Shown in pieces: positions 55,381 through 64,000 of a DNA stretch of 64,000 nt. The notes below the pieces were generated by a model. The model saw only the letters and a program-made list of their open reading frames with translations. It did not search any database and was not told the DNA's origin. The DNA comes from Dipteris shenzhenensis (taxonomy: Eukaryota > Polypodiophyta > Polypodiopsida > Gleicheniales): NCBI GenBank assembly GCA_047967505.1, contig CM106539.1. The stretch is one strand, 5' to 3'. Each line of letters starts with the position of its first letter. The stretch's first letter is position 1. A program made the position numbers and the translations under genes.

Positions 55381-55790
55381 TTGGGCTATGAATTCCCAAA
55401 TACACTCGTAGCTCTAAACCTAGTCGATAGAGAGTCAACGCTATTGTCGTTGCTGGCCAGGAATGGCATGAATCATTTTGTACATTATGAGTCTTTGAAG
55501 CAAGATTTTCTTGCAAGGTTTTGGCAAGAGAAAACACCAGAAGCAATTCTCAAAAAGCTTCAAGAATTGAAACAAAAGGATCTATTAGTGGTAGAAGACT
55601 TCGCCCAGAAGTTCTGCAATTTGAACCAGAGGCTAGCCACCCCTTAGAGACCCGACCCAAGAGCAATTGGGAGATTACTTTTGTAGGGGACTGAATACCA
55701 AATTGATAAGTGTAGTTACTGAGAGGGACAACCTGGTAGGAGCTACTGACTTTGACAACATGGTAGTAGCTGCACAGCAACCTGAATGAA
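55381..55790 (+). pseudogene. Ty3/gypsy-type Gag fragment, frameshifted
   Basis: The open part 55381-55647 encodes a retrotransposon Gag helical core (SLKQDFLARFWQEKTPEAIL, then VEDFAQKFCNLNQRL). One frame later the match continues with EQLGDYFCRGLNTKL to about 55790. There are no nearby LTRs in this orientation, so it is an isolated fragment. Confidence 0.7.
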
Positions 55791-55955
55791 CATTTGGTAT
55801 GACCAAAAGAAAATCCAAGAACACTACCTGATAGAGAATCACCAAGAAGCTCTTCATTGCGTTGGCGTCGTTTAATGTGCTCCACATCCTCCACATGAAG
55901 TGTTTCTACAGGATCTTCTTGCACCACCACCTTGTTCCTTCCTGACTCATCCCGA

Positions 55956-57692
55956 TCAGGCACCAAGACAAAGACCAAAGGCCACTCCTTCCACCTCACC
56001 CTCTGAGTTGGACTCCTCGGAGCTACACCCTGTCTCTTCTTCTTCATCGGTTAAGTCAGAGCTTGAACTCTCTGATGTTGAAGACTCCTCCTTAACAACT
56101 TCCTTTTTGCGGCTTCTGATGTTGTAGCGCACCTTCTTATCATTTCCCTGCAAAATCAATTCTCCAGTATCCCACTTTTGAACAGCCTTCACCTTGCGTA
56201 GCCAAGGCCTTCCCAAAATCAATGGATAGGCACGTGCATCTGGCTTGGTAGGGATCACCTGAAAAGTAGTCGGCACAGAAATTCCACATACATCCACTTC
56301 TAGATTCTTCACAACTCCCAAGGTCTTAACCCTAGTGTTGTCAGCCAATTTGATACGATAAGGAGAGGTAGTACTAGAGTATTTTAAATCAGCATCAATC
56401 ATGGTCTTCTCACTCATGACATTAATCGATGCACCTCCATCAATGTACACATTAGAAATCACTTGACCATCAATGATCACATCAACCACAGGTACATCAT
56501 CACCAACATCTATATCTACCTTTTGAACAAGAGGATTGACACTTTTCTTCTTTTTCTTCTTTGACACCCTTGTGCTTGCTAGTTTTCCCCATTCCTTCTG
56601 TAGTTTTGGAGACAAAGCAAGTAATTGACCAAAGGTCATATGAGCTTCCTTTTCTTTAAGGTCGGACAACAACTCATAGCTTCCAATTCCTTGTCCTAAA
56701 GGAAAGTCTGACTGGCTAATTCTCCTTCTAGATGCCTTCTTTTTCTTACTACGGTGTTCCTCTTCCTGATGTTCCTCATCTACTTCTTCCTTGCTTTCTT
56801 CTTCTTCCCTCGCTTTACCACGCCCCCGTTTAGCCATCATTACCTCTCTTTCCTCATCCCGTGAAGAAGCTTCTAACAAGGATACTTGTTTTTCTTCTTT
56901 CTTTCTCAATCTAGGACACTCGGGGCGGTAGTGACCTTTTTCATTACATTCATAGCAAGTGACCCCACTCCTATCTCGAGGCCAATCTTCACTCTTTGGT
57001 GCTCTAGGTTGTCGTGCATTAACCAAATGCAATTTCAAATCAGCAAACTCCGCCATCAATTGGGAGATATTATGATCTAACTCAGAGGACTTTGGTACCT
57101 GAGCAGTGCCCATGACCTCCACCTTAGAAGTTGAAGCTGTTGAAGACACAAAAGAGGATTCGATCTTAAGAGAAGCTTCTTTCTTGGTCGCAATGCGAAG
57201 CGCCTCCACGTATGTTGTTGGATCTTTACTCATTACCTTTGAGCGAAGACGAGGCTCCAAAGCCATAACAAATTTGCTCATCTTTAAGTGCTCCATCCCT
57301 GAGAGACTTTGAGGGGCCGATGATGTAGATGCCACAGCTCGCAAAGCTGCCCTTTCATACTTTGTCCATAAAGTTTCATATCGGATTGCCAACGCAAAGA
57401 CCAACTCACCCTCTCCTTGACAGAACCGGTCCAACTGCAACATCAAAGCATTTGGCGACTCCACTGCCCCAAATCTCTGCTTCATTGCTGCCACCACTTG
57501 GTCCCAGTCCTCCTTGGTAGAGTCCGGCAAGGTCTCATGCCAACTCAAGGCTACACCTTCAAGAAAATCAGGCAAAATCTCCGCCCGATCCTTCATGGAC
57601 CATCCAGAAAGCCGGCATCCTCGAACAAAATCCTGAAGATAAGACTCCGGGTCTTCCCCTTGGGTCCCTCGAAACACTAGAATCTTCACCAT
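55956..57692 (-). CDS. Ty3/gypsy Gag-protease protein (578 aa), element truncated downstream
   Basis: ATG at 57690-57692 (MVKILVFRG). Domains are Gag capsid core with W-rich helices (about 15-130), a CCHC knuckle (CYECNEKGHYRPEC, near 56935-56970), a basic and acidic low-complexity stretch (about 290-335), and a retropepsin-like protease with IDGGASINV (near 56435) and LILGRPWLR (near 56205). The frame ends at 55956 in an acidic tail. Reverse transcriptase does not follow on the left; decayed DNA and the opposite-strand Gag fragment do. Gag-PR as one uninterrupted frame suggests recent origin. It would assemble particles but cannot complete a cycle alone. Confidence 0.88.
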   Translation of the reverse strand: MVKILVFRGTQGEDPESYLQDFVRGCRLSGWSMKDRAEILPDFLEGVALSWHETLPDSTKEDWDQVVAAMKQRFGAVESPNALMLQLDRFCQGEGELVFALAIRYETLWTKYERAALRAVASTSSAPQSLSGMEHLKMSKFVMALEPRLRSKVMSKDPTTYVEALRIATKKEASLKIESSFVSSTASTSKVEVMGTAQVPKSSELDHNISQLMAEFADLKLHLVNARQPRAPKSEDWPRDRSGVTCYECNEKGHYRPECPRLRKKEEKQVSLLEASSRDEEREVMMAKRGRGKAREEEESKEEVDEEHQEEEHRSKKKKASRRRISQSDFPLGQGIGSYELLSDLKEKEAHMTFGQLLALSPKLQKEWGKLASTRVSKKKKKKSVNPLVQKVDIDVGDDVPVVDVIIDGQVISNVYIDGGASINVMSEKTMIDADLKYSSTTSPYRIKLADNTRVKTLGVVKNLEVDVCGISVPTTFQVIPTKPDARAYPLILGRPWLRKVKAVQKWDTGELILQGNDKKVRYNIRSRKKEVVKEESSTSESSSSDLTDEEEETGCSSEESNSEGEVEGVAFGLCLGA

Positions 57693-57766
57693 GATGAAAC
57701 ACAAAAAGGAAACACCAAGATCCAAATAATATCCCAAACAAGATCCGAACAAGATCCCACAGAGCC

Positions 57767-58272
57767 TTAGTATACCAAGACCAACTTATTATGCATAACC
57801 ACTTGTGGAAAACCCTCCATAATGTGATCCTCAACAAAATCTTCAAAAATAAGTGACCAACCAGCACCATGAAAACATTGTGTATACATGCATTCTAGAA
57901 TCACCCTTCTCACAATAGGAAGTGCACATAAAAGCTTCAAGATATTGTAATCTTCATCATTTGCATAGCAAAAGAAGTCGAAAGCATTAAGAATCACCAC
58001 TCCACTGTTATAGTCGAAAACTACCCAAAGACTCAACTCTTCTTCACACCAAGCTGCCAGTGCATGGATCAATCCCCAATTTATCATTGTGCCTGCTGCC
58101 GGCATTGTCGATTCACCAACATATTCAACAATGCAAACATAAAGGATATGATCATGGTGACTGTGCGAATAGCTTGAGCATCACCTTCACAATCTTCAAG
58201 TTCTCTTAAACGGGCTGTAATCTCTTCTAACGGAGTTCTTCCAGGCATCTTCTTTATCACATCAGAAAACAC
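57767..58272 (-). other. Two small leader ORFs upstream of gypsy Gag, unrecognised
   Basis: Overlapping frames 58272-58084 (62 codons, starts MFSDVIKKMPGRTPLEEI) and 58105-57767 (112 codons, starts MPAAGTMINWGLIHALAAW) lie between the LTR region and gag-protease. Their amino-acid composition looks protein-like, with a hydrophobic stretch in each. I know no homologue. They may be leader ORFs of the element or chance frames. Confidence 0.3.
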
Positions 58273-58799
58273 ATGCCTATACTAGGCATAACATGCAATC
58301 AAGTACACCCGAGACCGTTCAGTAAGGTGGGATGAATCCAATACCAAACATACCCGGCGTCTCCACCAAAAGATGTGACATGAAGTTGGGGGTAATAAAC
58401 TTCACGCACCTCTTCACTTCCTGCAGCATTCGAACTGACTGCCAAAGATACTTATCATTGAGAATGAGACATTAGAAAGAAGCTTTTATGCCAAGATACC
58501 ACACCATACTTTCCTCCCTCAGATGAGAATGAAGATGGCAACATCCCAAGTGATGTTGTAATCAAGCATAGGGAGAAGGAAAGGATCAGCAGAGGCCATA
58601 ATCTCAGCGAGCCGATCTGCGCCAAAGAGAAGAGTGATACGTTGTTGAAAGAAGATCTTGCGGCTCAACATGACATGAACCGATATATATCGAGGAGTTT
58701 GAAGGGGCTGATTAGGTCGGATGGGTAGATTCCGAGGAAACATTGCACCTCCTTCATAGACACCTTTATACTTAGCTCAAAACACTCTACAAACTGTCA
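58273..58799. other. Leader/LTR-proximal region of the gypsy element, nothing specific seen
   Basis: Lies between the small ORFs and the 177-bp repeats. No domain recognised; the LTR end and primer site could not be placed. Confidence 0.4.
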
Positions 58800-59330
58800 T
58801 TAGACACAGAGGCCTATAACTTTTAGTAGAGACATGATATCAAAGATTCAAGTACATAAAGAGATGCCTTGAGATGGGCTTCGTGCTGATATAAGTTTCA
58901 TTGAAAACAGACACACGGTTGACGAGATATGGACAGTTTACTGGAAGGGGGTAAAAACTATCATGAAAACAGACTGTCAAACACAGAGACTCATAAATTT
59001 TTGCAGCAGTATCTAATTCAAGATCTCATCACATAGAAACATGCCCTTGAAGAGAGCTTCGCGTTGATATAAATTTCATTGAAAACAGACAGACGGTTGA
59101 AGAGATATGGATAGTTTACTAGAAGGGGGTAAAAACTATCATGAAAATAGACTGTCAAACACAGAAACTCATAACTTTTTGCAACAGTATCTAATTCAAA
59201 ATCTGATTACATAAGAACATGCGCCTTGAAGAGAGCTTTGCGTTGATATAAATTTCATTACAATCGGACTATTGAGCAGAAAGTTATGAGCAAAACACTA
59301 ACAGGGGGTCAAACTATCATGAAAACTACC
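58800..59330. repeat. Three tandem repeats of about 177 bp
   Basis: Units begin near 58800, 58979 and 59157. Each has ACACAGA(G/A)(G/A)C(C/T)(T/C)ATAA, GATATAA(G/A)TTTCATT and AAACTATCATGAAAA. They lie inside the presumed gypsy LTR or leader. Confidence 0.88.
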
Positions 59331-60443
59331 CTCCACCCAAGCTAATTTCGCTTGAGCAAGATGCTCCCTCAAGACTCCACCTTCATCAACGATCCACCCC
59401 TCATAGATTTCGCCTAGAAGAGGGGAAGAAGTTTGCATAGTGGCTCGGGAAACAAATGGACCATGTGTGCACAGTGAGCAGCCGAATAGAAAGAACTTTT
59501 AAGGCTTTGAAAGAAAGAAAAGGGAAGAGACACTCAAGATAGAGAGAACCTGAAGTGACCTTCATTACAAATAAAGTGAGAATCCACCTCAACACTACAA
59601 ACACAAGGGAGAAGAAGAAGTTTCATACATACAAGAGGGAGCGGAAGCTCCAAGACTACTCATAGAGAGAGAATAAACTAGAGAGAGAAGGACTCAAGAG
59701 TCTACATAAGAGAATATCTACAAGAGGAAGAGAAGGCTCATGGAAGAGGCTTGGGGAGACTAAAACTACAGCAACATAATGCCCAATGGTGGAAGAGATT
59801 CTGATGAACAAGGGAGAGGAGGGCTCCTTTTATAGAGATTTTGTTACCCTCCTTTACCCATTTACAATTGCTGCCTGTAGATTCCTTTCCTCATCAATCA
59901 CATAAGCACGTATGTCACCATCCATGTCCTTTTTGGCTACTCTTTCCATGTGTCCCATCAAAAGATGCTCAAGACTCTTAAAATATTGAGAAAGTCAAGA
60001 GTCTCCTCACATGGAGCCCATAGGGACCCTCTCTTTTCCACGTGTCCACATCCTCCTTATTCCACATAGGAGTTCTAGAAGGATTCCTCTTGATTTCACA
60101 CTCCTCCACATGCCTTCCACACGCTTGGCATGTGGCCTCTCTTATATTATTGGAACACATGGACATGAGCCCACCTCTTTATATGACTCACTCTTCTTAT
60201 TTTCTAAAAAACTCCATAATATCCCATACACAAATAACTCTCACCCCATACCAAGGTATTTATAATTCATACCTATGGTATTTACAATGAGCCATTCCAC
60301 TCATCCTCTCAATCCGATACAATATCATAGAAAATAGAAATAAGTGAGAGCCGCTAGGCTATCACTTGATACTCAAACCCTTATCAAACATAGAGAAAAA
60401 CAATATCAATGCCAAGTTAAAAATATCAATTTTTGGCGTCACA
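59331..60443 (-). repeat. Gypsy LTR (minus strand), start at 60443, far end not defined
   Basis: On the minus strand, a polypurine tract GGGGGGGGAAAGA (60444-60456) is followed by TGTGACGCC at 60443, the form of an LTR start. A TATA box (CTATAAAAGGAG on the minus strand, 59824-59836) lies about 610 bp in. The LTR's other end, and so its true length, could not be fixed; it may extend into the 177-bp repeats. Confidence 0.55.
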
Positions 60444-60494
60444 TCTTTCCCCCCCCAACAGATCCTCTCTAGTACAGAGAGAGTCTGCTAGCCC

Positions 60495-61235
60495 TCAAGG
60501 TGGTCGAGCATAGAAGAATTTAAGGCGATACTCATTGGTGCGTCCAGGTATCACCATGCCATTAACATCCTCAAGCTGATAGGTTCCATTTATGACATTC
60601 ATGTACATCCTTATGAAGGCGTGGCTAAAAGTAACCAATCTCTGCTTCTGTTGTGGAGTTAACCCTCGAGGCAACATGCCTTCTTTCACATATTCCTGAA
60701 CATCTTGTAGTTTTGGCCATCCAGTGTCTACCCAAAAAACCACCCCCCGGTCTGGCACTACAATGGCTTTAGCTAACTCATCTGCCCTTTGATTTTCTTT
60801 TCTGTTTATATGAACAAACTTGCAAAAATCAAACTGACTACATAGTGCCATAGCCTTTTGATTAAGCTCCTTCAAATGAGGACTTCTTGTCTGGTAATGC
60901 CCTTGCATTTGCTTTATAATAAGCTGAGAATCTCGTCTTACTTCCAATTCTTTAACTTGACTTTGAAGACAACCCTCCAAACCAAGAATCAAAGCATTAT
61001 ACTCAAGTGCATTGTTAGTTGTGATACCTGGAAGCTCTTGTCCTCTTGCCCATACCTCTTGACCTTTAGGATTCATCAAGACTATCCCCTCGGCTCCTTG
61101 TTGGCATGAAGGACTAAAAGCCCCATCAAAATACAAAACAAAAGCTGTTGGTGGTGTATCCCTTTCATCTTTAATGTTCTCCTTACATTTCTTTTCTTCT
61201 CCTAGATCCTCCCGCCCTGTGAGCAAATCTGCCAT
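60495..61235 (-). pseudogene. Ty3/gypsy pol 3' end: RNase H plus chromatin-distal C-terminus
   Basis: The frame encodes a complete type I RNase H-like domain. YFDGAFS gives the first Asp, NNALEYNAL the Glu, RRDSQLI the second Asp and NQRADELA the last Asp. It is followed by about 65 residues ending VNGMVIPGRTNEYRLKFFYA, like the tail of gypsy Pol. The integrase core is missing between them. ATG at 61233-61235 is a convenient start, but the frame is open further upstream into the neighbouring repeat, so this is a truncated pol. The stop is 39 bp before the polypurine tract at 60456. Confidence 0.8.
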
Positions 61236-61794
61236 AGTGGACCTAGTGGTATTTTCAGTGACAAAAGAGCATAAGAACAAGCACTTGTGTTCTTTACCTT
61301 TCTTTGCAATGGGGGTCTTGATTTTGGGGGGGTATGCCAAAAATTGATCAACAACATTATTTGATAAATATAGTTTTAGTTGATGGAGAAAATGGACATG
61401 AAAACCATCTAAATTGGATCTTGCCGTTCGATTTGATATATGACATGACCCCATTTGGATATGCAAGTCCAAAGATACGGGGTACTACTTTTAGGGCCTG
61501 AATGCATAAAATAGGCAGCATGTTAATGCGCTGTCTATTTCATGCATTTAGGCCTCAAAACTAGGACCCCATTGTGTTGCCAATGGGATCCTGCTTTTGA
61601 GGCCTAAATGCATGAAATAGGTAGTGTGTTAACGTGCTGCCTATTTTAGGCATTCAGGCCCTAAAAGTAGGACCCCATATCTTTGGACTTACAAACCAAA
61701 TGGGATAATGTCATATATCAAATCGAACGACAAAAGCCAATTTAGATGGTTTTTATATCCATTTTCTCCATATATCAAAATTGTATGCATCAAT

Positions 61795-61834
61795 ATATAC
61801 ATCAATATATACATATATGCATCAACATATACAT

Positions 61835-61895
<61 letters not shown>

Positions 61896-61934
61896 CATAT
61901 ATACATACATATATATATATATATATATACATAT

Positions 61935-61965
<31 letters not shown>

Positions 61966-61970
61966 CATAT

Positions 61971-62013
<43 letters not shown>

Positions 62014-62038
62014 TACATACATATATATATATATATAT

Positions 62039-62115
<77 letters not shown>

Positions 62116-62165
62116 TATACACATATCGATATAGATGTATGTATATACATACATATATACATACT
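61795..62165. repeat. Compound (CA)n/(TA)n microsatellite
   Basis: About 370 bp of ATATAC, TATATA and ACACAC runs, with the longest CA run at 62052-62110. Frames of alternating Tyr/Ile or His/Thr here are artefacts. Confidence 0.97.
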
Positions 62166-62754
62166 TACATACATACAGCAAAATTAGGACCCCATTGGTT
62201 GCCTATTTCATGCATTCTGTTGTCTCATGAGCATACGAACCAGCACTTGTGTTCCTTACCTTTCTTTGCAGTGGGGGTCTTGATTTTGGGGGGGTATGCC
62301 AAAAATTGATAAACAACATTATTTGATGAATATAGTTTTAGTTGATGGAGAAAATGGACATGAAAACCATCTAAATTGGATCTTGCCATTCGATTTGATA
62401 TATGACATGACCCCATTTGGATATGCAAGTCCAAAGATACAGGGTGCTACTTTCAGGGTCTGAATGCCTAAAATAGGAAGCGCGTTAACGCGCTACCTAT
62501 TTCATGCATTTAGGCCTCAAAAGTAGGACCCCCATTGTGTTGCCAATGGGGTCCTACTTTTGAGGCCTAAATGCATGAAATAGGCAGCGCATTAACGCGT
62601 TGCCTATTTCAAGCATTCAGGCCCTAAAAGTAGGACCCCATATCTTTGGACTTACAAATCCAAATGGGGTCATGTCATATATCAAATCAAACGGCAAGAT
62701 CCAATTTAGATGATTTTCATGTCCATTTTCTCCATATATCAAAATTGTATGCAC

Positions 62755-62805
62755 CAATATATACATCAATATATACATATATGCATCAACATATACATAC
62801 ATACG

Positions 62806-62858
<53 letters not shown>

Positions 62859-62895
62859 TGTATGTACATGCATATATATACATACATACAAACAT
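62755..62895. repeat. (TA)n/(TGTA)n microsatellite
   Basis: Second-unit counterpart of the 61795 microsatellite, much shorter, with a TATG/TGTA run at 62830-62868. Confidence 0.95.
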
Positions 62896-63469
62896 CAAAA
62901 GTAAGACCCCATTGGTTTCCCATGTCATGCATTTTGTTGTCTCATGAGCATAAGAACAAGCACTTGTGTTCTTTACCTTTCTTTGCAATGGGGGTCTAGA
63001 TTTTGGGGGGGTATGCCAAAAATTGATCAACAACATTATTTGATGAATATAGTTTTAGTTGATGGAGAAAATGGACATGAAAACCATCTAAATTGGATCT
63101 TGCCGTTCGATTTGATATATGACATGGCCCCATTTGGATATGCAAGTCCAAAGATACGGGGTGCTACTTTTAGGGTCTGAATGCCTAAAATAGGCAGTGC
63201 GTTAAAACGCTGCCTATTTCATGCATTTAGGCCTCAAAAGTAGGACCCCATTGTGTTGCCAATGGGGTCCTACTTTTGAGGCCTAAATGCATGAAATAGG
63301 CAGCGCGTTAACGCGCTGCCTATTTCAAGCATTCAGGCCCTAAAAGTAGGACCCCGTATCTTTGGACTTACAAATCCAAATGGGGTCATGTCATATATCA
63401 AATCAAATGGCAAGAGCCAATTTAAATGATTTTCATGTCCATTTTCTCCATATATCAAAATTGTATGCA

Positions 63470-63504
63470 TCAATATATAGATATATGCATCAACATATAC
63501 ATAA

Positions 63505-63556
<52 letters not shown>

Positions 63557-63598
63557 GTACATGCATATATATACATACATACATACATACAAACATAA
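63470..63598. repeat. (TA)n/(TGTA)n microsatellite
   Basis: Third-unit counterpart; (TA)n at 63512-63544 followed by TGTA repeats. Confidence 0.95.
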
Positions 63599-64000
63599 AA
63601 AGTAAGACCCCATTGGTTTCCCATGTCATGCATTTTGTTGTCTCATGAGCATAAGAACAAGCACTTGTGTTCTTTACCTTTCTTTACAATGGGGGTCTTG
63701 ATTTTGGGGGGGTATGCCAAAAATTGATCAACAACATTATTTGATGAATATAGATTTAGTTGATGGAGAAAATGGACATGAAAACCATCTAAATTGGATC
63801 TTGCCATTTGATTTGATATATGACATGACCCCATTTGGATATGCAAGTCCAAAGATACGGGGTACTACTTTTAGGGCCTGAATGCCTAAAATAGGGAGCG
63901 CATTAACACGCTGTCTATTTCATGCATTTAGGCATCAAAACTAGGACCCCATTGTGTTGCCAATGGGTTCCTACTTTTGAGGCCTAAATGCATGAAATAG

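Larger units (their letters stand above)
61260..64000. repeat. Tandem array of four palindromic units with variable microsatellites
   Basis: A unit starting near CATAAGAACAAGCACTTGTG recurs at 61270, 62230, 62948 and 63650 (landmark spacing about 960, 718 and 700 bp). The last copy runs off the window. Each unit holds a near-perfect palindrome of about 390 bp (61384-61770, 62345-62734, 63063-63450, 63773 onward) with arms of about 190 bp around a GTGTTGCC centre. A microsatellite follows each. The first unit also borders the gypsy pol fragment. Confidence 0.93.

Noticed and set aside
61708-62309. Tyr/Ile- and His/Thr-repeat ORFs
   Set aside because: Translated TA and CA microsatellite.

Overview
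The window is nuclear DNA from a land plant with a repeat-rich genome. Evidence is Ty1/copia elements primed by initiator Met-tRNA, a plant L1-type LINE, Ty3/gypsy fragments, GT-AG introns, telo-box promoter motifs and one intact three-exon CASP-like membrane-protein gene. The species cannot be named from the sequence; a gymnosperm or fern is a guess from the repeat load. The only ordinary host gene that looks intact is the CASP-like gene (45462-46300). Nearly everything else is mobile, mobile-derived or tandemly repeated.

Layout. 1-8416: a minus-strand copia element (family X, copy 1, left end outside the window) is split by a young plus-strand copia element (family Y, 571-6460) with a perfect GTATC target duplication, LTRs differing at 1 of 695 positions and an intact 1338-codon gag-pol. 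The Y leader holds what looks like a second, foreign LTR and a second primer site. 8417-10331: no gene. 10348-14561: decayed LINE with a 16-bp target duplication, a TA-repeat tail and a deleted RT core.

14901-43039: a candidate giant DNA transposon of about 28 kb. It is bounded by a perfect 26-bp terminal inverted repeat and flanked by AACT on both sides. Inside are, on the minus strand, a DDE-like transposase-type gene of the DUF7869 kind (16027-19521, one frame with four stops); a satellite of about 183-bp monomers in a trimeric higher-order repeat (19621-23202 and 28670-29290); family X copia copy 2 (23203-28669, identical LTRs, TGGGC duplication) inserted in that satellite; a 2-kb purine-rich GC-palindrome minisatellite (30300-32330) between two copies of a promoter plus first exon; an unrecognised decayed gene (33752-36921); three tandem Ulp1-like (C48) protease modules of which the last two form an uninterrupted 7-exon, 599-codon frame (38527-40840); and a small broken gene (42193-42645). 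The left gene reads leftwards and the right genes read rightwards from the repeat-filled centre.

43040-54900: a tandem duplication of about 0.9 kb carrying tRNA-like (SINE head) sequence, the CASP-like gene, a decayed coiled-coil gene, a CT-rich minisatellite, a second decayed transposase-like gene with visible introns (about 50950-53242) and a histone H3-fold gene with CENH3-like features, a very long tail and several stops (53618-54731). 54916-64000: a foldback element, Ty3/gypsy pieces (a gag fragment, a gag-protease ORF, a minus-strand LTR start, and an RNase H/pol 3' end that shares that LTR), a 177-bp triple tandem repeat, and a tandem array of four palindromic units separated by variable TA/CA/TG microsatellites.

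Broken frames here are mostly single in-frame stops rather than frameshifts. One can be read directly as CAG to TAG by comparing the two family X copies, which fits deamination of methylated cytosine in silenced repeats.
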